DNA of 64,000 nucleotides from Adiantum capillus-veneris (GCA_014529385.2 CM043942.1:7809001-7873000); one strand, 5' to 3'; positions 12,781-24,159 are shown, counted from the stretch's first letter. A program made the numbers and translations. Notes: a model not told the origin generated them from the sequence alone.

Positions 12781-15250
12781 AGAGTGGGCAAGTTTTTGGA
12801 TTGCCTGCATGAGGAGGTGCGGGATAAGTGGAGATAGATGGCCGTGTGACGTATGAAGAAGCAGTGGATTTAGTGAGAGGATGGACAAAGAAGATTTTGA
12901 AGAAGGGCCAAGCTAGGCAGGGTTTGTCAAGTAAGGTGATGCCAAAGCACGTTGATGTGGTGGAAGTAAGGCCAAAATTGGTGCTAGAAAGTGTGTTGGT
13001 GGAAGAGGAACAAAGGATTCTACGGTTGCAACGAGGCGGAATTGTTTCTATACCAAAGATGCCATTCAAAGAGGCTCCAACTATGGAAGAAGTGGAAGTG
13101 GTTCCAGATTAGGTAGGGGATGCACAAGAACATCTAGGTATTATTGGTCAATCTCCTTTGGTGTGCTAGAGATCAGAAGGTGTGGCTTGCATATGAAGTT
13201 GAAGCAGCAAAGTTGGATGAAATTCCAGATCTCAAGACAAAAGAAGTGGTAGAGACGAGTGATAGCAATTCTATGGATGTAGATACGACTTGGGAAACCG
13301 ATTCATCCCAGTCAAGGTATGAGGAGTTTGATCTCTTGCATGTGGATAGAGACTGTGAATATGTGTGAGGAGCAGGGAAAAGTGCAAGCTCATGTGTTGG
13401 ATATAGACCAAGTGGAGGAGTCTAGGCCTACATGTGGAGACATGAAGGTGAAGATGGTGTGTGGTGCCATTCTGATGACCATTCTTGTGAAGATTGCAGT
13501 CTAGGCCTACAGCCGGTGCACCATGTATGGATTTATGCCATGAAGGATAGAGCATCCTCGACTACGAGGGAAGAGTAGGTGGATAATGCGGTATGGGGTG
13601 AGTTTCTCTCTTCTTTGGCTAAGGATGAAATGGTAGAACAAGTGCTTGGAGAGCAAGCAGGTTAAGTCAACGGGGTAGAGGTGTTGATTGACCTTGATGG
13701 GCTAGTTGAAGACAAAGGGATTGATGATGCTAGAATTGAGTGCATTGGAGATGTCGAGACAAGCATGGAGCCAAAGGTGGAAGCGTGTTTAGTGCAACAT
13801 GTATGTTCCGTGGTGGATGAAGTGGAATCCCATGCTGCAACTTTGCTTTCAAAGGATTTATGTGATTCATGGTTGAAAGGGATATTGGTAAGTGTAGCTG
13901 CACGGTGGGTGATCTATTAGATGTAGGATTTGCTTAACGAGGACCTCACTTCACATGGTTGGGAGGGAGGGTGAGGTATGTATATGTTGGTAAATGCAGC
14001 TGCACAATGGGTGATCTATCAGATGCAGGATTCACTTGAGGAGGACCTTGCTTTACATAGTTGGGAGGGAGGGTGAGGTATGTATATGTGTGATGGAAGT
14101 GATGGTGTGCTTGGTGATGCTTGTTTGGGAGCAGGCGGTGTGCCAATGGGTGCTGGAGTAACAGAGTTATGCCATGGACAACTTATGTGCATGATTGGCT
14201 ATGTGATGGGGTGGAACATTACAGAAGGGTGTTGTAGGTGGATGGATGTGATCAATGCCAGGTATTTGACCCAGGAGGAATCCATGCTATGATGCAGGGT
14301 GTTGGGCAACCCACTTGGACAAAGTGGCAGGTAGAAGGAGACAGGTTTTGTACATATGGTAGCGGATTTTCAATTTGTACAGTGTGTTTGTTTGGTGTTG
14401 CAGTTATTTTTAGTTCAATAAGCATGTGTATGGTTCAACATAAATGCTCAACAAGGGGGTTAGGCAATGATGGTGTAGCCAAAGTTGGTCGGTGCTAGGA
14501 GTGTGCACAAGCATGGATATGTATGTTGACAGGTGCATGGCAAAGAGCTAAAGAATGTGTGAAGGTCCTGGGCAGGCAAGTGATAGCGAGAATATATGGT
14601 TGATGTGGTTTCTTAGGCAAGAAGTTCTCCAAAATGGGCCAATTAGGTTGGAAGATCAAGATGCCCAAAATGTTGGGGTTCTGCCTTAGGATGTAGTGCT
14701 TGAGGTGCTCTACAAGCCAGCGGTCCAAACCGCTCCTCAAACGGAGCTATGATGTGAAAGTTATGGCAGTTCCAGTTTGGAATGCTTTGCAGATTCTCAA
14801 TGGATAGGGTAGGTGTAGATAGGTTTTTAGAGCTGACATCAATGGATTTCTTTGAAGTGCTTCAAGTGTGGAGCATGCCATTCTTTCTGGATCATCAATC
14901 GGATCTTGTATGTGCAAGTTATGGTTTGTTGAAGATTTGCAGGGGGGCTAGTTGTGTGCCGAGTTGACTGCATTGATAGATGTGCCATCTTGAGTTTTTT
15001 CTACCCTTCTAGGGTTCTATTGGGTAGTGTGTATCATGGGGAGTTTACAAGAATTGATAGCTGATCAAATGGAGTCACAGTGGCCAAGGTACAAGTGGTT
15101 GACATTGGGTGTTGTTGTCGGAGGGACAGTGCCATATGATTTTTCATTGTTTTTGGGGCATTGGATGGCTGCCTCAAGGGAGTCAAAGAGCGTTGGAGTT
15201 TTCACGGACTTAAGACAGTATGGAGGGCTTTAAACTATTTTTTGTGGCTT
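12780..15250 (+). other. G/T-rich stretch with short plus-strand open frames, unrecognised
   Basis: The plus strand is unusually rich in G and T (many GTGG, GATG, GAAG) compared with its neighbours. It carries a row of medium open frames on the same strand: 12828-13112 (94 codons, TYEEAVDLVRGWTKKILKKG), 13144-13368, 13681-13920 and 14080-14498. They match no family I know and may be a decayed gene or transposon body. A 102-bp tandem duplication lies inside (13885-14088). Confidence 0.3.
13885..14088. repeat. 102-bp tandem duplication
   Basis: 13885-13986 and 13987-14088 are adjacent copies, each starting TTGGTAA and ending GAGGTATGTATATG, with roughly a dozen differences. Confidence 0.85.
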
Positions 15251-16135
15251 GGAGACCGGGCTCGTGAGCAGGGAATGGCATTAGTGCAAAAGTGGTACAA
15301 AAAAAGTTTTTTTTATAGCATTGAGTAGGGATTTTAGGAGCCCAAGGGGGAGCTCCATCCTGGAGCTGCCACATGGCAGGACCATAATCCCACATGTCAA
15401 ACCGGAGCAAAGGAGGCCATGGTTTATAGGCAAGGGCACGGCCCTTAGATGTGCAAATTGGAGAGGTAGGGGAGCTCCCTCCCTCGTAATCCATGGTAGA
15501 AGGCTTGTGGCGTTGCGATGGTCGGCGGTGCTTCACAGTGGTTTTGTGGAAGTGGGGGCCGCGAGGCGGTGCGAGTGGCAGTTGTTGTTGGACGGTAGTG
15601 TTGAAGTGTGATGATTTGGGCAAGGCACCCGTAAAGAGGCCATTCTTGGGCCCATTAAGGGCCCCAAATTTTTATTGAAGACAAAAAAGGAGCCTCTCCC
15701 ACTAGCGTTAGTGCTAGTGCTTTGGAGAGGGGGCATGTCCCACGAAGCAAGAGAGCACAAAGAGAAAGAGAGAGAAATCGACATGGCCTATAAGAGGGCG
15801 GTTTCCCATGCAAATTTGGCAAAAGAAGGTGGACAAGTGTTCGAAGCTCATCAAGTTGCTGAAAGTGGACCGGAACCTCTATGAAACAAAGTTTTTTAAT
15901 CATTTTTGGGGGTCCTTTCACAGACTAAAAAGGGTCTTTGGAGGCCACTTTCACACAGGTGTGTGCATGTGAAGCCTTATGGGTGTGTTCTTTTTACTGA
16001 GCTAGCCATAGAGTGGCACTCATATTGATGTAAAGAGTATTTTGGATCAAGTGGAGCAATATATTGCCTGAGAGTCTATCTATTCCCCCCACCTCCCTTT
16101 CTTTTCTAGTATTGCTCTTTGTGTGTGTACCAATA
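15250..16135. other. No supported gene
   Basis: No recognisable coding domain. A small inverted motif (GGGAGCTCC...GGAGCTGCC) occurs at about 15349-15370. Several overlapping short frames at 15320-15780 cancel each other on both strands. Confidence 0.4.
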
Positions 16136-16263
16136 GCAGCATATGTGTCACCCGTAGACCATTTTGTGTGGTGCAAAGAGGAAGAGATAGAGCAGCATAT
16201 GTGTCACTCGTAGACATGTGCCCGTAGACCATTTTGTGTGGTGCAACGAGGAAGAGATAGAGA
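16136..16263. repeat. 71-bp tandem repeat, about 1.6 copies
   Basis: The segment with CCCGTAGACCATTTTGTGTG...GAAGAGATAGAG occurs at about 16150-16192 and 16221-16263. The preceding GCAGCATATGTGTCAC occurs at 16136 and 16192. Confidence 0.8.
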
Positions 16264-16318
16264 GAGGATCTATTTGTCTTGGTGGTTTGTGCGATTGTGC
16301 GGATGGTGCATCGGTTTG

Positions 16319-16450
16319 TGTGCAAACGGTGGTTTGTTGGTGTGAAAGCATTGTTTGAAGGTGTTTTCCAAGAGGATAGGGATTTTGTGAATACCCTGGG
16401 CTATAGAGAGGCATTTGTGTGTATGTTGGGTGTGTTTCCCATTCTCCCTC
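16319..16450 (+). repeat. Dispersed repeat shared in inverted orientation with 37545-37682
   Basis: The landmarks GGTGGTTTG, CATTGTTTGAAGGTGTTTT, GAGGATAGGG, GTGAATACCCT, GGCTATAGAGAG and CATTTGTGTGT appear in the same order on the minus strand of 37545-37682. The repeat is old and its class is unknown. Confidence 0.7.
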
Positions 16451-16704
16451 TCAAGTGCATGTAGGTTGGGGGCCCATGGGTGGTGAGGGAAATAATGGCC
16501 TATAGAGCGGTTGACCATGGCTTGGCCAACATGGAACTATAGCTGGTGGTCTACTCTGGGGTGAACCGTGGACTCTTGGTCACGTGGTAAGGGTGATGGA
16601 GTTGGTTGTGACTGTGATGAATGTGATACCTTGTCCACATGAAGGGTAAATCCTAAACCACTAGGAAGCTATTGTTGTTGTTGAACACGTGTCAAAAACA
16701 ATTT

Positions 16705-17100
16705 TCAATCTTGCTCAATGTTGATGCAATGTTGCTGTAGACACTCACACTCCATTGCCAAGCCATCATATCCAGCGAGACAATCAAAAATTGCATCACC
16801 AACCTTCGTGAAGGTACCCAACAACCACCTGTGTAGAGGAACATATACATTAGTGGGCATTGCAATGAAAAATACCAAGCAAAGAATCCACTAATCGACT
16901 TACCAAGCAAAGAACTTGCTTTTCTCCAGTCGAGGCCGAAATGGTGCTCCGATGCTGTCTAGCTTCCATGGCGCCTCCTGTAATGGCTCTCGGATCATGT
17001 CACTATTAAATTCAAAACCATCATTGTTGATTGCCACATCTCCAGCTTGGCAATCATATAATGGAATAACTAGATTCCCTTCAACTTTACATGTGAACAT
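16705..17100 (-). CDS. Putative two-exon ORF of 106 residues, unrecognised
   Basis: On the minus strand exon a (17100-16904) starts ATG (MFTCKVEGNLVIPLYDCQAG) and ends KSKFFAW at a GGTAAGTC donor. A 75-bp intron (16903-16829) ends CTCTACACAG, and exon b (16828-16705) continues in the correct phase for 40 codons (WLLGTFTKVGDAIFDCLAGY...) to a TGA. Donor, acceptor and reading frame all agree, which is hard to get by chance. Upstream exons may exist. I recognise no domain. Related exon-like remnants lie at 17196-18800, and a further copy of that region at 35660-35880 suggests a dispersed gene family or captured transposon gene. Confidence 0.35.
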
Positions 17101-17195
17101 GGCTAGCACTAATATCTCAAACTACAACATGGTTTATGTTTAAAACAAAAACACACCAATATATATCATGAGACTTACTGGATTTGTGAAGTAAT

Positions 17196-18800
17196 CTATA
17201 ACAGAGTATGTGCGTGAAAAAAAATGAGGATGATGGTATTAAGATGGCAAAAATCGCACAAGTGAGCCTCTTCGGTGATGAGTGCCAAGTGGTTTCTCAG
17301 CATGCCACAACTATTATAGCTAGGGTAACACATTGGCAACAAGCTCAGTAGAGAATACATTCCATCGGGGTACACCACCAATGCCAGCGTCAAGTTTGCA
17401 ATGTGTCCGTAGGTTTGCCCACACAAGCCGCACCCCTCCAAGTCACTAATCAGGGTCAACCAAAGAACGGATCACTCGGAGGCTCTTGCAATGCACAAGA
17501 CCATAATTAAGAAGATTGATTGAGTTTTCAACAAATTCGAAATTAAAATTAAATACCAAAGTGTCAAAAAATTACTCAAGATTGATTTTTGGATTCATGA
17601 GCGGTGAGCGCCTTCCATGGATGGTCTTTATCAGCAAGTACTGCAACCACTCCAACACTCACAATTTCTACCATTTCTACATTAGGGTGAACCAAAATTG
17701 TATCCCGTCCAAAATTTAATCAAATGTCAGGAGCCATTAAATTTTAAGAAAGAAGCATTGGTTTGTCGTTTCGTTTTTTACCTAGTGGAAAGTAAGCAAG
17801 TGGTTTGGGTGGCCTCGCTAAAAGTGGGTGATTGTCCTCGCTTTGCCCAGTAGTGATGGATATGGTTCACTTCAAACCCCAAGATCTTGAACCACGAGGT
17901 AGACTAGACCTTCGTAATTCTGAATGTCACTCGGAGTCACCCTGCTCATAATCTGACCCGCCAACTTGTTGCTTGCTCCTTTCACTCTGCAGCTCTTTCA
18001 TAAACTCCTCGAATTCTTCGATGACTAGTTATTATCTCTTCTTACCTTGTGCAAGTCCCTAGCTATAGTTTTTGGGCTTAGACATCCCTTGGCCATGCTA
18101 GAGGAAATGGCATCGGTAAGAGGTTGAATGATGGTGACACTTTCGCTTTTGCCCTTCACCCTAACCTACTTGTGTGATGCTTCACGTCCAAGTAAATAGT
18201 CAGGACATTGTACCAAACAAACCATGTTAATTGCACAAGAAAAACATAGCTTGCCGTTGTATTCTTTAGTTTTGTTTTTAGGGAACTCGCCATCCACATA
18301 GTCCAAGAACCATGGATAGTCTCTCCACATATCCTTACCATGGAGTTTATCTAATTGGGATAGATCCCACTCTCCTCTCTCTCAAACTCCACCCAAGCGT
18401 CGTTGGGATGCTCAAGGTATGGACTATGAAGACCTTTCTCAAGGGTAGCCAACCATCATCTACAAATTACAATTACAACTCCATCATTCAAAACACACAT
18501 TTGAATCATACATCCTAATAAAAATATATAGTTCAATACCTGTATAGCAAGCATCGCACAGTACATGCAAAATATAGATGCTCCTCTACGATGTGTGTGG
18601 CTGGTATAGTTGGCTTTCACCGCACAAAAGCCTTGCAAAAGTGCTCTTGTCGAAAAGCCTGCATTGCAGCACCAAGAGATAGGCCACAGTTGCGTGTAGC
18701 GCATGCATGTAGCTTCTTCACCGTGGAGTTCTCGGCCTCCATCTTCTCTGTCAAGCTCAATACACCCCTGGAATCCAACCATTAGTAATGTTGCAATACT
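17196..18800 (-). other. Exon-like remnants upstream of the 16.7-kb ORF
   Basis: Several minus-strand stretches read like protein: 18617-18770 (LSLTEKMEAENSTVKKLHAC ending KAFVR, preceded by TTCCAG), 18150-18340 (FLDYVDGEFPKNKTKEYNGK, then LCFSCAINMVC) and 17196-17459 (GCGLCGQTYGHIANLTLAL). They are separated by stops and possible introns; ATACAG|GTATTG near 18540 is a good donor. About 17870-18060 is homologous to 35660-35850 on the opposite strand. No family recognised. Probably one decayed multi-exon gene with 16705-17100. Confidence 0.3.
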
Positions 18801-18863
18801 AGATATGATCATATACTCTAATGTTACTACGCTCACCTCTAGCAACTAAGGACCGGTCTTGCG

Positions 18864-18864
<1 letters not shown>

Positions 18865-18924
<60 letters not shown>

Positions 18925-18971
18925 GAGGTGGGAGGGAAAAGAGGGGGAGAGAAGAGAGTGAGGAGGTTGAT

Positions 18972-19020
<49 letters not shown>
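18865..19020. repeat. (GA)n microsatellites
   Basis: (GA)n at about 18867-18921 and 18977-19019, separated by purine-rich sequence. They sit directly at the 3' end of the LINE fragment that follows. Confidence 0.95.
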
Positions 19021-19023
<3 letters not shown>

Positions 19024-19945
19024 ATTATCATCCTTGGAGGTCAAATATGACCTATGGGACCAAAGTTACATGTGATGTAGTATGTATATGGCTAATGAGT
19101 GACTCTCGATTTTCCAAAATTGTGGTGATGAGAGTTGCAATGGAGAGCCCACACTGTGTAGGTCTAAGTCATGGCTAAAAATGTGAGGGAAGCAAGTTCG
19201 GATGTGACCAAAAGTTGAGCACTCTAGTAGAGTGTGGTACTCAGACTCTCGAGCTTGCAGTGAGCTTAATGTGCACAATCGGTTTGACTGTTCTCTGTTT
19301 TCCCAATGCCTTATCTTGCATCAAAGGGAGTGGGAGCTAAGCCGAATGGCTATGATAGCACATATCACCAACAATGGGATAGGCTCAAGCATGTAAGATT
19401 TCTTCTTTCAGCAAAGAACATGGTTTTGTAGTTGGGGGCAATATGGATGGTGTAATGTATGAAGCGTTACCCACCAGATTTCTCCCAAGCCATAATACAT
19501 TGGCGTTGTAGAAAAGCTTCATTCACTTGGGAGTCAATTGAGGCATCATGTAGCAAGTGTAATGCATCCCATCTCCCAAACCATTTCTTTATGTCTTGCA
19601 TCCATCCATCCAATACTCAAAATCTTGCTTATATGCGTCTTTTGAACTTTTTTCCTTGCTTCCCATGCAATTGTAGGGAGTCGATGTGAGGGATTTTGAC
19701 ACATCTTTATCATGTACTCCACAACCCTTTCCATGCCCATAACCTCAATTGGAAGAGATTTCGACTCAAGAAGTAGGAGCATATATGGCGTTTGTGTCTT
19801 AACTTGGAGAAAGTTTGTAAGAAAGAGATTTTGGACATTCTCAAACTCTTTCCAAGTAGACTTTGAGATACTCCTGTCCCACACTTCAACTCCATAAAGA
19901 AGAACCCATGTCACCAATGTGTCAAAAAGGTACTTCTTGAGATAA
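19021..19945 (-). pseudogene. LINE ORF2 3'-end fragment, second copy
   Basis: The minus-strand reading gives YLFDTLVTWVLLYGVEVWD, SISKSTWKEFENVQNLFLTN, FLQVKTQTPYMLLLLES, LPIEVMGMERVVEYM and RLPTIAWEARKKVQKTH, then after frameshifts ARESEYHTLLECSTFGHIR. This parallels the fragment at 6873-7663 and is the region after the RT domain of L1-type ORF2, ending in the Cys/His motif. It finishes with the same 3' sequence (GGTCATATTTGACC palindrome, then GATAATAAAA) before (CT)n. The 5' edge is cut at another GA repeat. Confidence 0.75.
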
Positions 19946-19949
19946 GTAT

Positions 19950-19987
<38 letters not shown>

Positions 19988-20168
19988 TAGAATGGGATAG
20001 AGAGTGTGTTTGAGAGGAAGAGGCTAGCGTAGAGAGAGAAAGGCAAAGATAGAGGGAGAGATCAGGTGTGTGTGTGTGTAGGGAGAGAGAGTACGAATGT
20101 GCATGTCTGAGAGAGGGTGTGTGTGTAGAGGGATAGAGAATGTCCTTGTGTGTGTGTGTGTGTGTGTG

Positions 20169-20249
<81 letters not shown>

Positions 20250-20310
20250 AATCTATGATTCAATTCTATTAAATATTTGAAAGAGTGTGTATGTCTTTGC
20301 CAAGGGAAAG

Positions 20311-20350
<40 letters not shown>
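19950..20350. repeat. Cluster of (GA)n and (TG)n microsatellites
   Basis: (GA)n at about 19951-19985, (TG)n at about 20146-20210 continuous with (GA)n to 20247, and (GA)n at about 20312-20350. Predicted peptides here are repeat artefacts. Confidence 0.95.
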
Positions 20351-20354
<4 letters not shown>

Positions 20355-20585
20355 TGTATGAGTGTACATGAGTGAGGTAGAGAATATCTTTGGTTGTAGC
20401 ATTGTCCAGTTGGTGGATGAGCTTGATGATTGACATAGATTATGATGTTTGAAAGAGTGTGTGTCTGTGTGCAATGATTCGGGTCTATTTATCTGTTTGT
20501 ATGAGTGTACATGAGAGAGGGAAATAACAAGGGATATTTGTAAATGATGGATGTTTGATCGAGGTGTGTTTTCCAAGGGAACTAC

Positions 20586-20586
<1 letters not shown>

Positions 20587-20649
<63 letters not shown>

Positions 20650-20668
20650 TGTGTGTGTGTGTGTGTAG
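20587..20668. repeat. (GT)n microsatellite
   Basis: About 40 GT units with one interruption (GTGAGTG near 20647). Confidence 0.95.
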
Positions 20669-21397
20669 CAGTTCTAAATCTATATATATACGCAAACGAA
20701 CACTAACTGTTCACATACCAACAATTTTAGAAAAGTACAATGGATTTGTACAATAATTTATTTGCAGTTGAAAATAAATTTTGTACAAGGTAATGAAGAA
20801 AACAGAATATAGCTCGGGAAACCACCAGCCCAAAGTCTAGGAACTTTTGCTTCTCATTAAGAGATCCTCCATATGTTAAGAACAGAATGTTTTAATCAAG
20901 GAAGGTAGCCCTCACCTACACCCATAGCCACAAGAAAACAATTCGTTAGCACGTGACTGTACGCAGGTGATGCTGGGCATCCCAGTTGTTATCCATGTCA
21001 CCATAAAAGTTTCTTGGTTTTTCTGCCAATCTGATACGGAAAGTGACAAACCCCCATAGAGCAGCCATAAAACTGGTTTATTTGTTGATTATATTTGTTT
21101 TTTTAAATATATATTAAAAAAACATTCATTATCAATCCTTGAGATTTTAGGAGATTATCAAAATTTAAACAGAGCTTCATCCCTAAAAAGATTGGAGAGA
21201 AATACCTTCTATAATTTTATGCACAAGCAATCTTAGTCCAGACCTAAGTTTATCAAGGACCACCATTTCCTTGTATATAAAACACTTTTTGAAACTGATC
21301 CTATTTTCGGAACCAGTTTTATAACCAAGCTGAGATATCCCCAAAAAAAACTAAGTATTTACCAATTTACAAACCTGAGATACCCCTTTCTTAGATA
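20669..21397. other. Left host flank of chromovirus A; no gene seen
   Basis: A/T-rich sequence without coding signal. It continues on the far side of chromovirus A at 32138, as shown by the 79-bp duplicated border. Confidence 0.5.
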
Positions 21398-21476
21398 AAT
21401 TCACTACCTTTATCAAGAAATAACCTTGTTATAAAGTCATGTACAACATACTGCTGCCCCGAGTCAGCTATAAACT
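21398..21476 (+). repeat. 79-bp flanking duplication, left copy
   Basis: AATTCACTACC...CAGCTATAAACT is repeated at 32059-32137 with 2 mismatches in 79 bp. The two copies sit exactly against the two outer edges of chromovirus A, like a target-site duplication but far longer than the usual 4-6 bp. Confidence 0.9.
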
Positions 21477-22021
21477 TAGAATGTTTTAAAGCTCCGAAAT
21501 GTGAATTAAAATAATTTTTGTAAAAAAATTCCAAAAATAGTAAGTTTTTGGTCACCCGACCCGTCCAGTTTTGATCGTCTCGAAAAACTGCACCCGTACC
21601 CCGAATTTCAAAAAAAAATGCATTTTCGGACCCCGGGGGCTGCTAAATATGGTAGGTACTCAGGCCACTACGCCTTAGTTAGAGCTTGCTATAGCAATTT
21701 TCGGCATCAAAATCCGACTCGTATGACCCGTTTTAACCTAGAATCAAATTTTCTCAAAATTGCCCGGGGAGGTACCGGGGGCCCGGAATTGTGTGGGAAC
21801 AGGTTCCAGGACACTCTAGACCAGCTTTAGCAGCTAGGGGGCGCCCTCTTGCTTTGTGGGAGTGCTGGCAGAGTTTCCAAGCCAATAACTAAGTCTCAAA
21901 GTCAGTTAACCAAGCAAACCTGACACTTGGTGGGTAGGGGAACTGAACTTGCCAATGCAGAGAATGAGTGCTCACTCAGATGCTTATAGCAGCACAAATC
22001 GATTTTCAACTTGTAGGATCC

Positions 22022-22029
22022 TATTTAAA
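22022..22029 (+). promoter_or_regulatory. TATA-like box of chromovirus A LTR
   Basis: TATTTAAA just before a (CA)n tract, conserved in the 3' LTR at 29925-29932. Transcription from here would put about 870 bp of leader before the exon-1 ATG at 22920. Element B has its TATA box at a similar relative place. Confidence 0.45.
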
Positions 22030-22097
22030 GACCTCCACACACACACACATATGCTCACACACACACAGTGCACACACACACACACCTACACACACTC
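22030..22097. repeat. (CA)n-rich microsatellite in 5' LTR
   Basis: Interrupted CA tracts just after the TATA-like box. The 3' LTR copy (29940-30010) has more pure CA, so the tract has changed length since insertion. Confidence 0.9.
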
Positions 22098-22919
22098 TGG
22101 AAAGGTGTTGCCGGAACACACACCTTTTGAAGGAGAAGCAAGGAGGGAGGTGTTGTCGAATTCTCACCTCAAGAAGCTCGATTAGATCAGAGAATCGAGA
22201 GGATTATCAGCCCTTAATCACGGTAACCACGGTTTAATTAATGCTTTCTGCAAATCCTTTTCATTACCATCTAAATTTCTCGTCTATTATGCTTATTCCT
22301 AGTCGTAATTCTCTATAATTACTCTCTAAATTCTCCTTAACCATATTCTATTATGTAATGATCATCCCATACCTGAATTATCAGCCATTCATCACTCTTA
22401 ATTAATGATTAGTGCACGATTATTAGAATTTTCTCTCTCTAGGTAGCATAGAAATTAATTGATAAGCTGGTAATTGTGTAGATTGATGAGAATCGCTCTT
22501 TCTATCACGCATTAATATTGTAGCTGATTTAGATCCATCTCTGTTATGCATTAAGATATAATTAAGGTAAGATTAATCTGTCATTAAGTCTCTAAGAGGT
22601 GGTTTTTCTCACACCTATGCATGCGGTGATTCTGCACCCTCTAATTGCTAGGAAAGAGATTAATCGTGCTTAATTCATCTCTCTGGTAATTCCATTAGTG
22701 AAATCCTATTATTCTTAATCATGTAACTCGAGTAATTATCCTTTAGAGCCGGTTCCCATAGGATTATGTGTCATCCATAATGATTGCTATATGGAAAAAT
22801 CTAAACCTCTCATGTAGCAGGCATTGTTTGATGTTGCTAATCTATCATTTGGCTTGTTATGATGCTTACGAACATTAGCTCTTTTCCCCAAGTTAATTAC
22901 TTAAAGTAGTGAGTTTAAA

Positions 22920-23060
22920 ATGGCCCCGGTTAAGAGGACTCGTTTTGGTGGAGCCCACGACCACGAGGCAAGAACCAGCAAGGTGAACGGGAAGGGAACA
23001 GCTCCCATGGAGGAACAAATACCGGCCATCTCACAGGCCATCGACGAAGAAATGGAAGAG
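22920..23060 (+). CDS. Putative LTR-encoded first exon of gag, chromovirus A
   Basis: An ATG in the good context TTTAAAATGG opens 47 codons (MAPVKRTRFGGAHDHEA... ending DEEMEE) to GAAGAG|GTAGAT, a splice-donor-like junction. Unspliced, the frame ends 9 codons later at TAA. The length is exactly 141 nt (phase 0). The downstream gag frame begins in phase 0 at 24981, right after CCATGTAG, an acceptor-like AG. The homologous exon in element B (3150-3287) keeps protein identity through silent changes and also ends at a GT donor. MAP and a basic start are typical of plant gypsy Gag. Splicing of about 1.9 kb covering U5, PBS and ORF0 is inferred. Confidence 0.6.
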
Positions 23061-23356
23061 GTAGATCATAATTTCATTCAAGTTGTTTAATTTAACATTG
23101 CACACGTTTAGTTAGGAATGAAAATATCCCCAAACATGATGGAGAAATCCGACGGAGACCTCGGCATTGAATTCATTGCACATTAAGTTCTAAAGTAGGA
23201 AGGAAATGATTGATGGGTATGCTGGTTGCAATTAGGAAAGAATGTCTGCTAGGGAAAATTTAGCTCGACATGTTCATTTTATTTCCAATGTTGAATCAGT
23301 CCTGACCCCCCCTACTGATCACAGGGGGCAGAGTTCCTCGTTAAGGGCTCTTGAAT

Positions 23357-23470
23357 CCACGACTTGCTTTCTATGCGGTGGATACCCACGACTTGCTTTC
23401 TATGCGGTGGGAACCCACGTCTTGCTTTCTATGCGGTGGGAGTGTCCATGACGTGCTTTCTATGCGGTGG
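23357..23470 (+). repeat. Four tandem hairpin repeats in 5' LTR
   Basis: Four 25-bp units at 23357, 23386, 23415 and 23446 share the core TTGCTTTCTATGCGGTGG (TGC instead of TTGC in the last). Most units begin CCAC and end GTGG, so each can form a short hairpin. The set is conserved in the 3' LTR at 31271-31384. It lies in the putative gag intron, 0.3 kb after the donor. Confidence 0.85.
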
Positions 23471-24146
23471 ACATACCTAGTTGTATGGGCAGCTAGGCGA
23501 CAACGGGAGGAGTGAACTCTCGCTGGAGGGGGAATGTTGTACCTCCAGAACATTGGAACTTTTATGAATAAGTTTGAGTAGAACTTTTACTAGAATTTTG
23601 TCTTGGTGCTGTTTGTAATACTGGTTGAAGGGCTGTATTAACGAACAATGTGATTCGGAATTAAACAAGGAATCTTTATGTTGAACAACCTTTGTGGTAG
23701 TAATTAGGTCACACAAGGAATTGTGAGTGTGGGGGTGGAAAGTGGGGGCTTGGCTCAGGTTGCCAATGCCTACGAGATGGGTGGTCCCGATTGGTCGGGA
23801 ACTCTCTGTCCCCATTGTGCTTACTTCGATATTAGTAATACTCATTGCCCCTAGAGCGGTGAAGTCTCGAGTGTACGTGCCTCTGAAACATGGGGAAAAA
23901 GGCGCTCGGGATTTCTCTCCTCTTGGAAGGTGGGTCTTAGGATCGCTAGATAGTTCAAGTATGCTTCCCCTGTGAGGTGGAGCTAGATCTCCCTACTAGT
24001 AGGCTCGAACTCGACTCACTTTGTGATGAGAGATCGTCCGCTAGTCGAACCCTGAACCATTTTGTTTGCTTCCGCAATAGATCTAGTGGCCACCGGGTTC
24101 ACCATCAGATCCGCCATTGGAAACGGCGGGGTGGGGACCTCACACC

Positions 24147-24159
24147 TGGTATCAGAGCC
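24147..24159 (+). other. Primer-binding site, initiator tRNA-Met
   Basis: TGGTATCAGAGCC, two bases after the LTR end, is the classic plant PBS complementary to the 3' end of initiator tRNA-Met, the primer for minus-strand DNA. Confidence 0.9.

Larger units (their letters stand above)
21477..24144 (+). repeat. 5' LTR of chromovirus A, missing its first 112 bp
   Basis: It matches the 3' LTR (29381-32058) nearly throughout and ends GGGGACCTCACA just before the PBS. The 3' LTR's first 112 bp (29269-29380, with the TGTAAGGTC end) are absent, and the sequence instead abuts the 79-bp flank at TTAGAATG. It contains a TATA-like box, a CA microsatellite of different length from the 3' copy, the putative first gag exon (22920-23060) and four hairpin repeats (23357-23470). 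Confidence 0.9.

Noticed and set aside
23357-23470. CRISPR-like array
   Set aside because: Only four imperfect units, spacers of 4-6 bp, inside a plant LTR.
23242-23975. Several 60-120-codon frames in the chromovirus A LTR, repeated at 31156-31913
   Set aside because: They are not conserved in element B and overlap on both strands; treated as chance frames. Only 22920-23060 has cross-family support.
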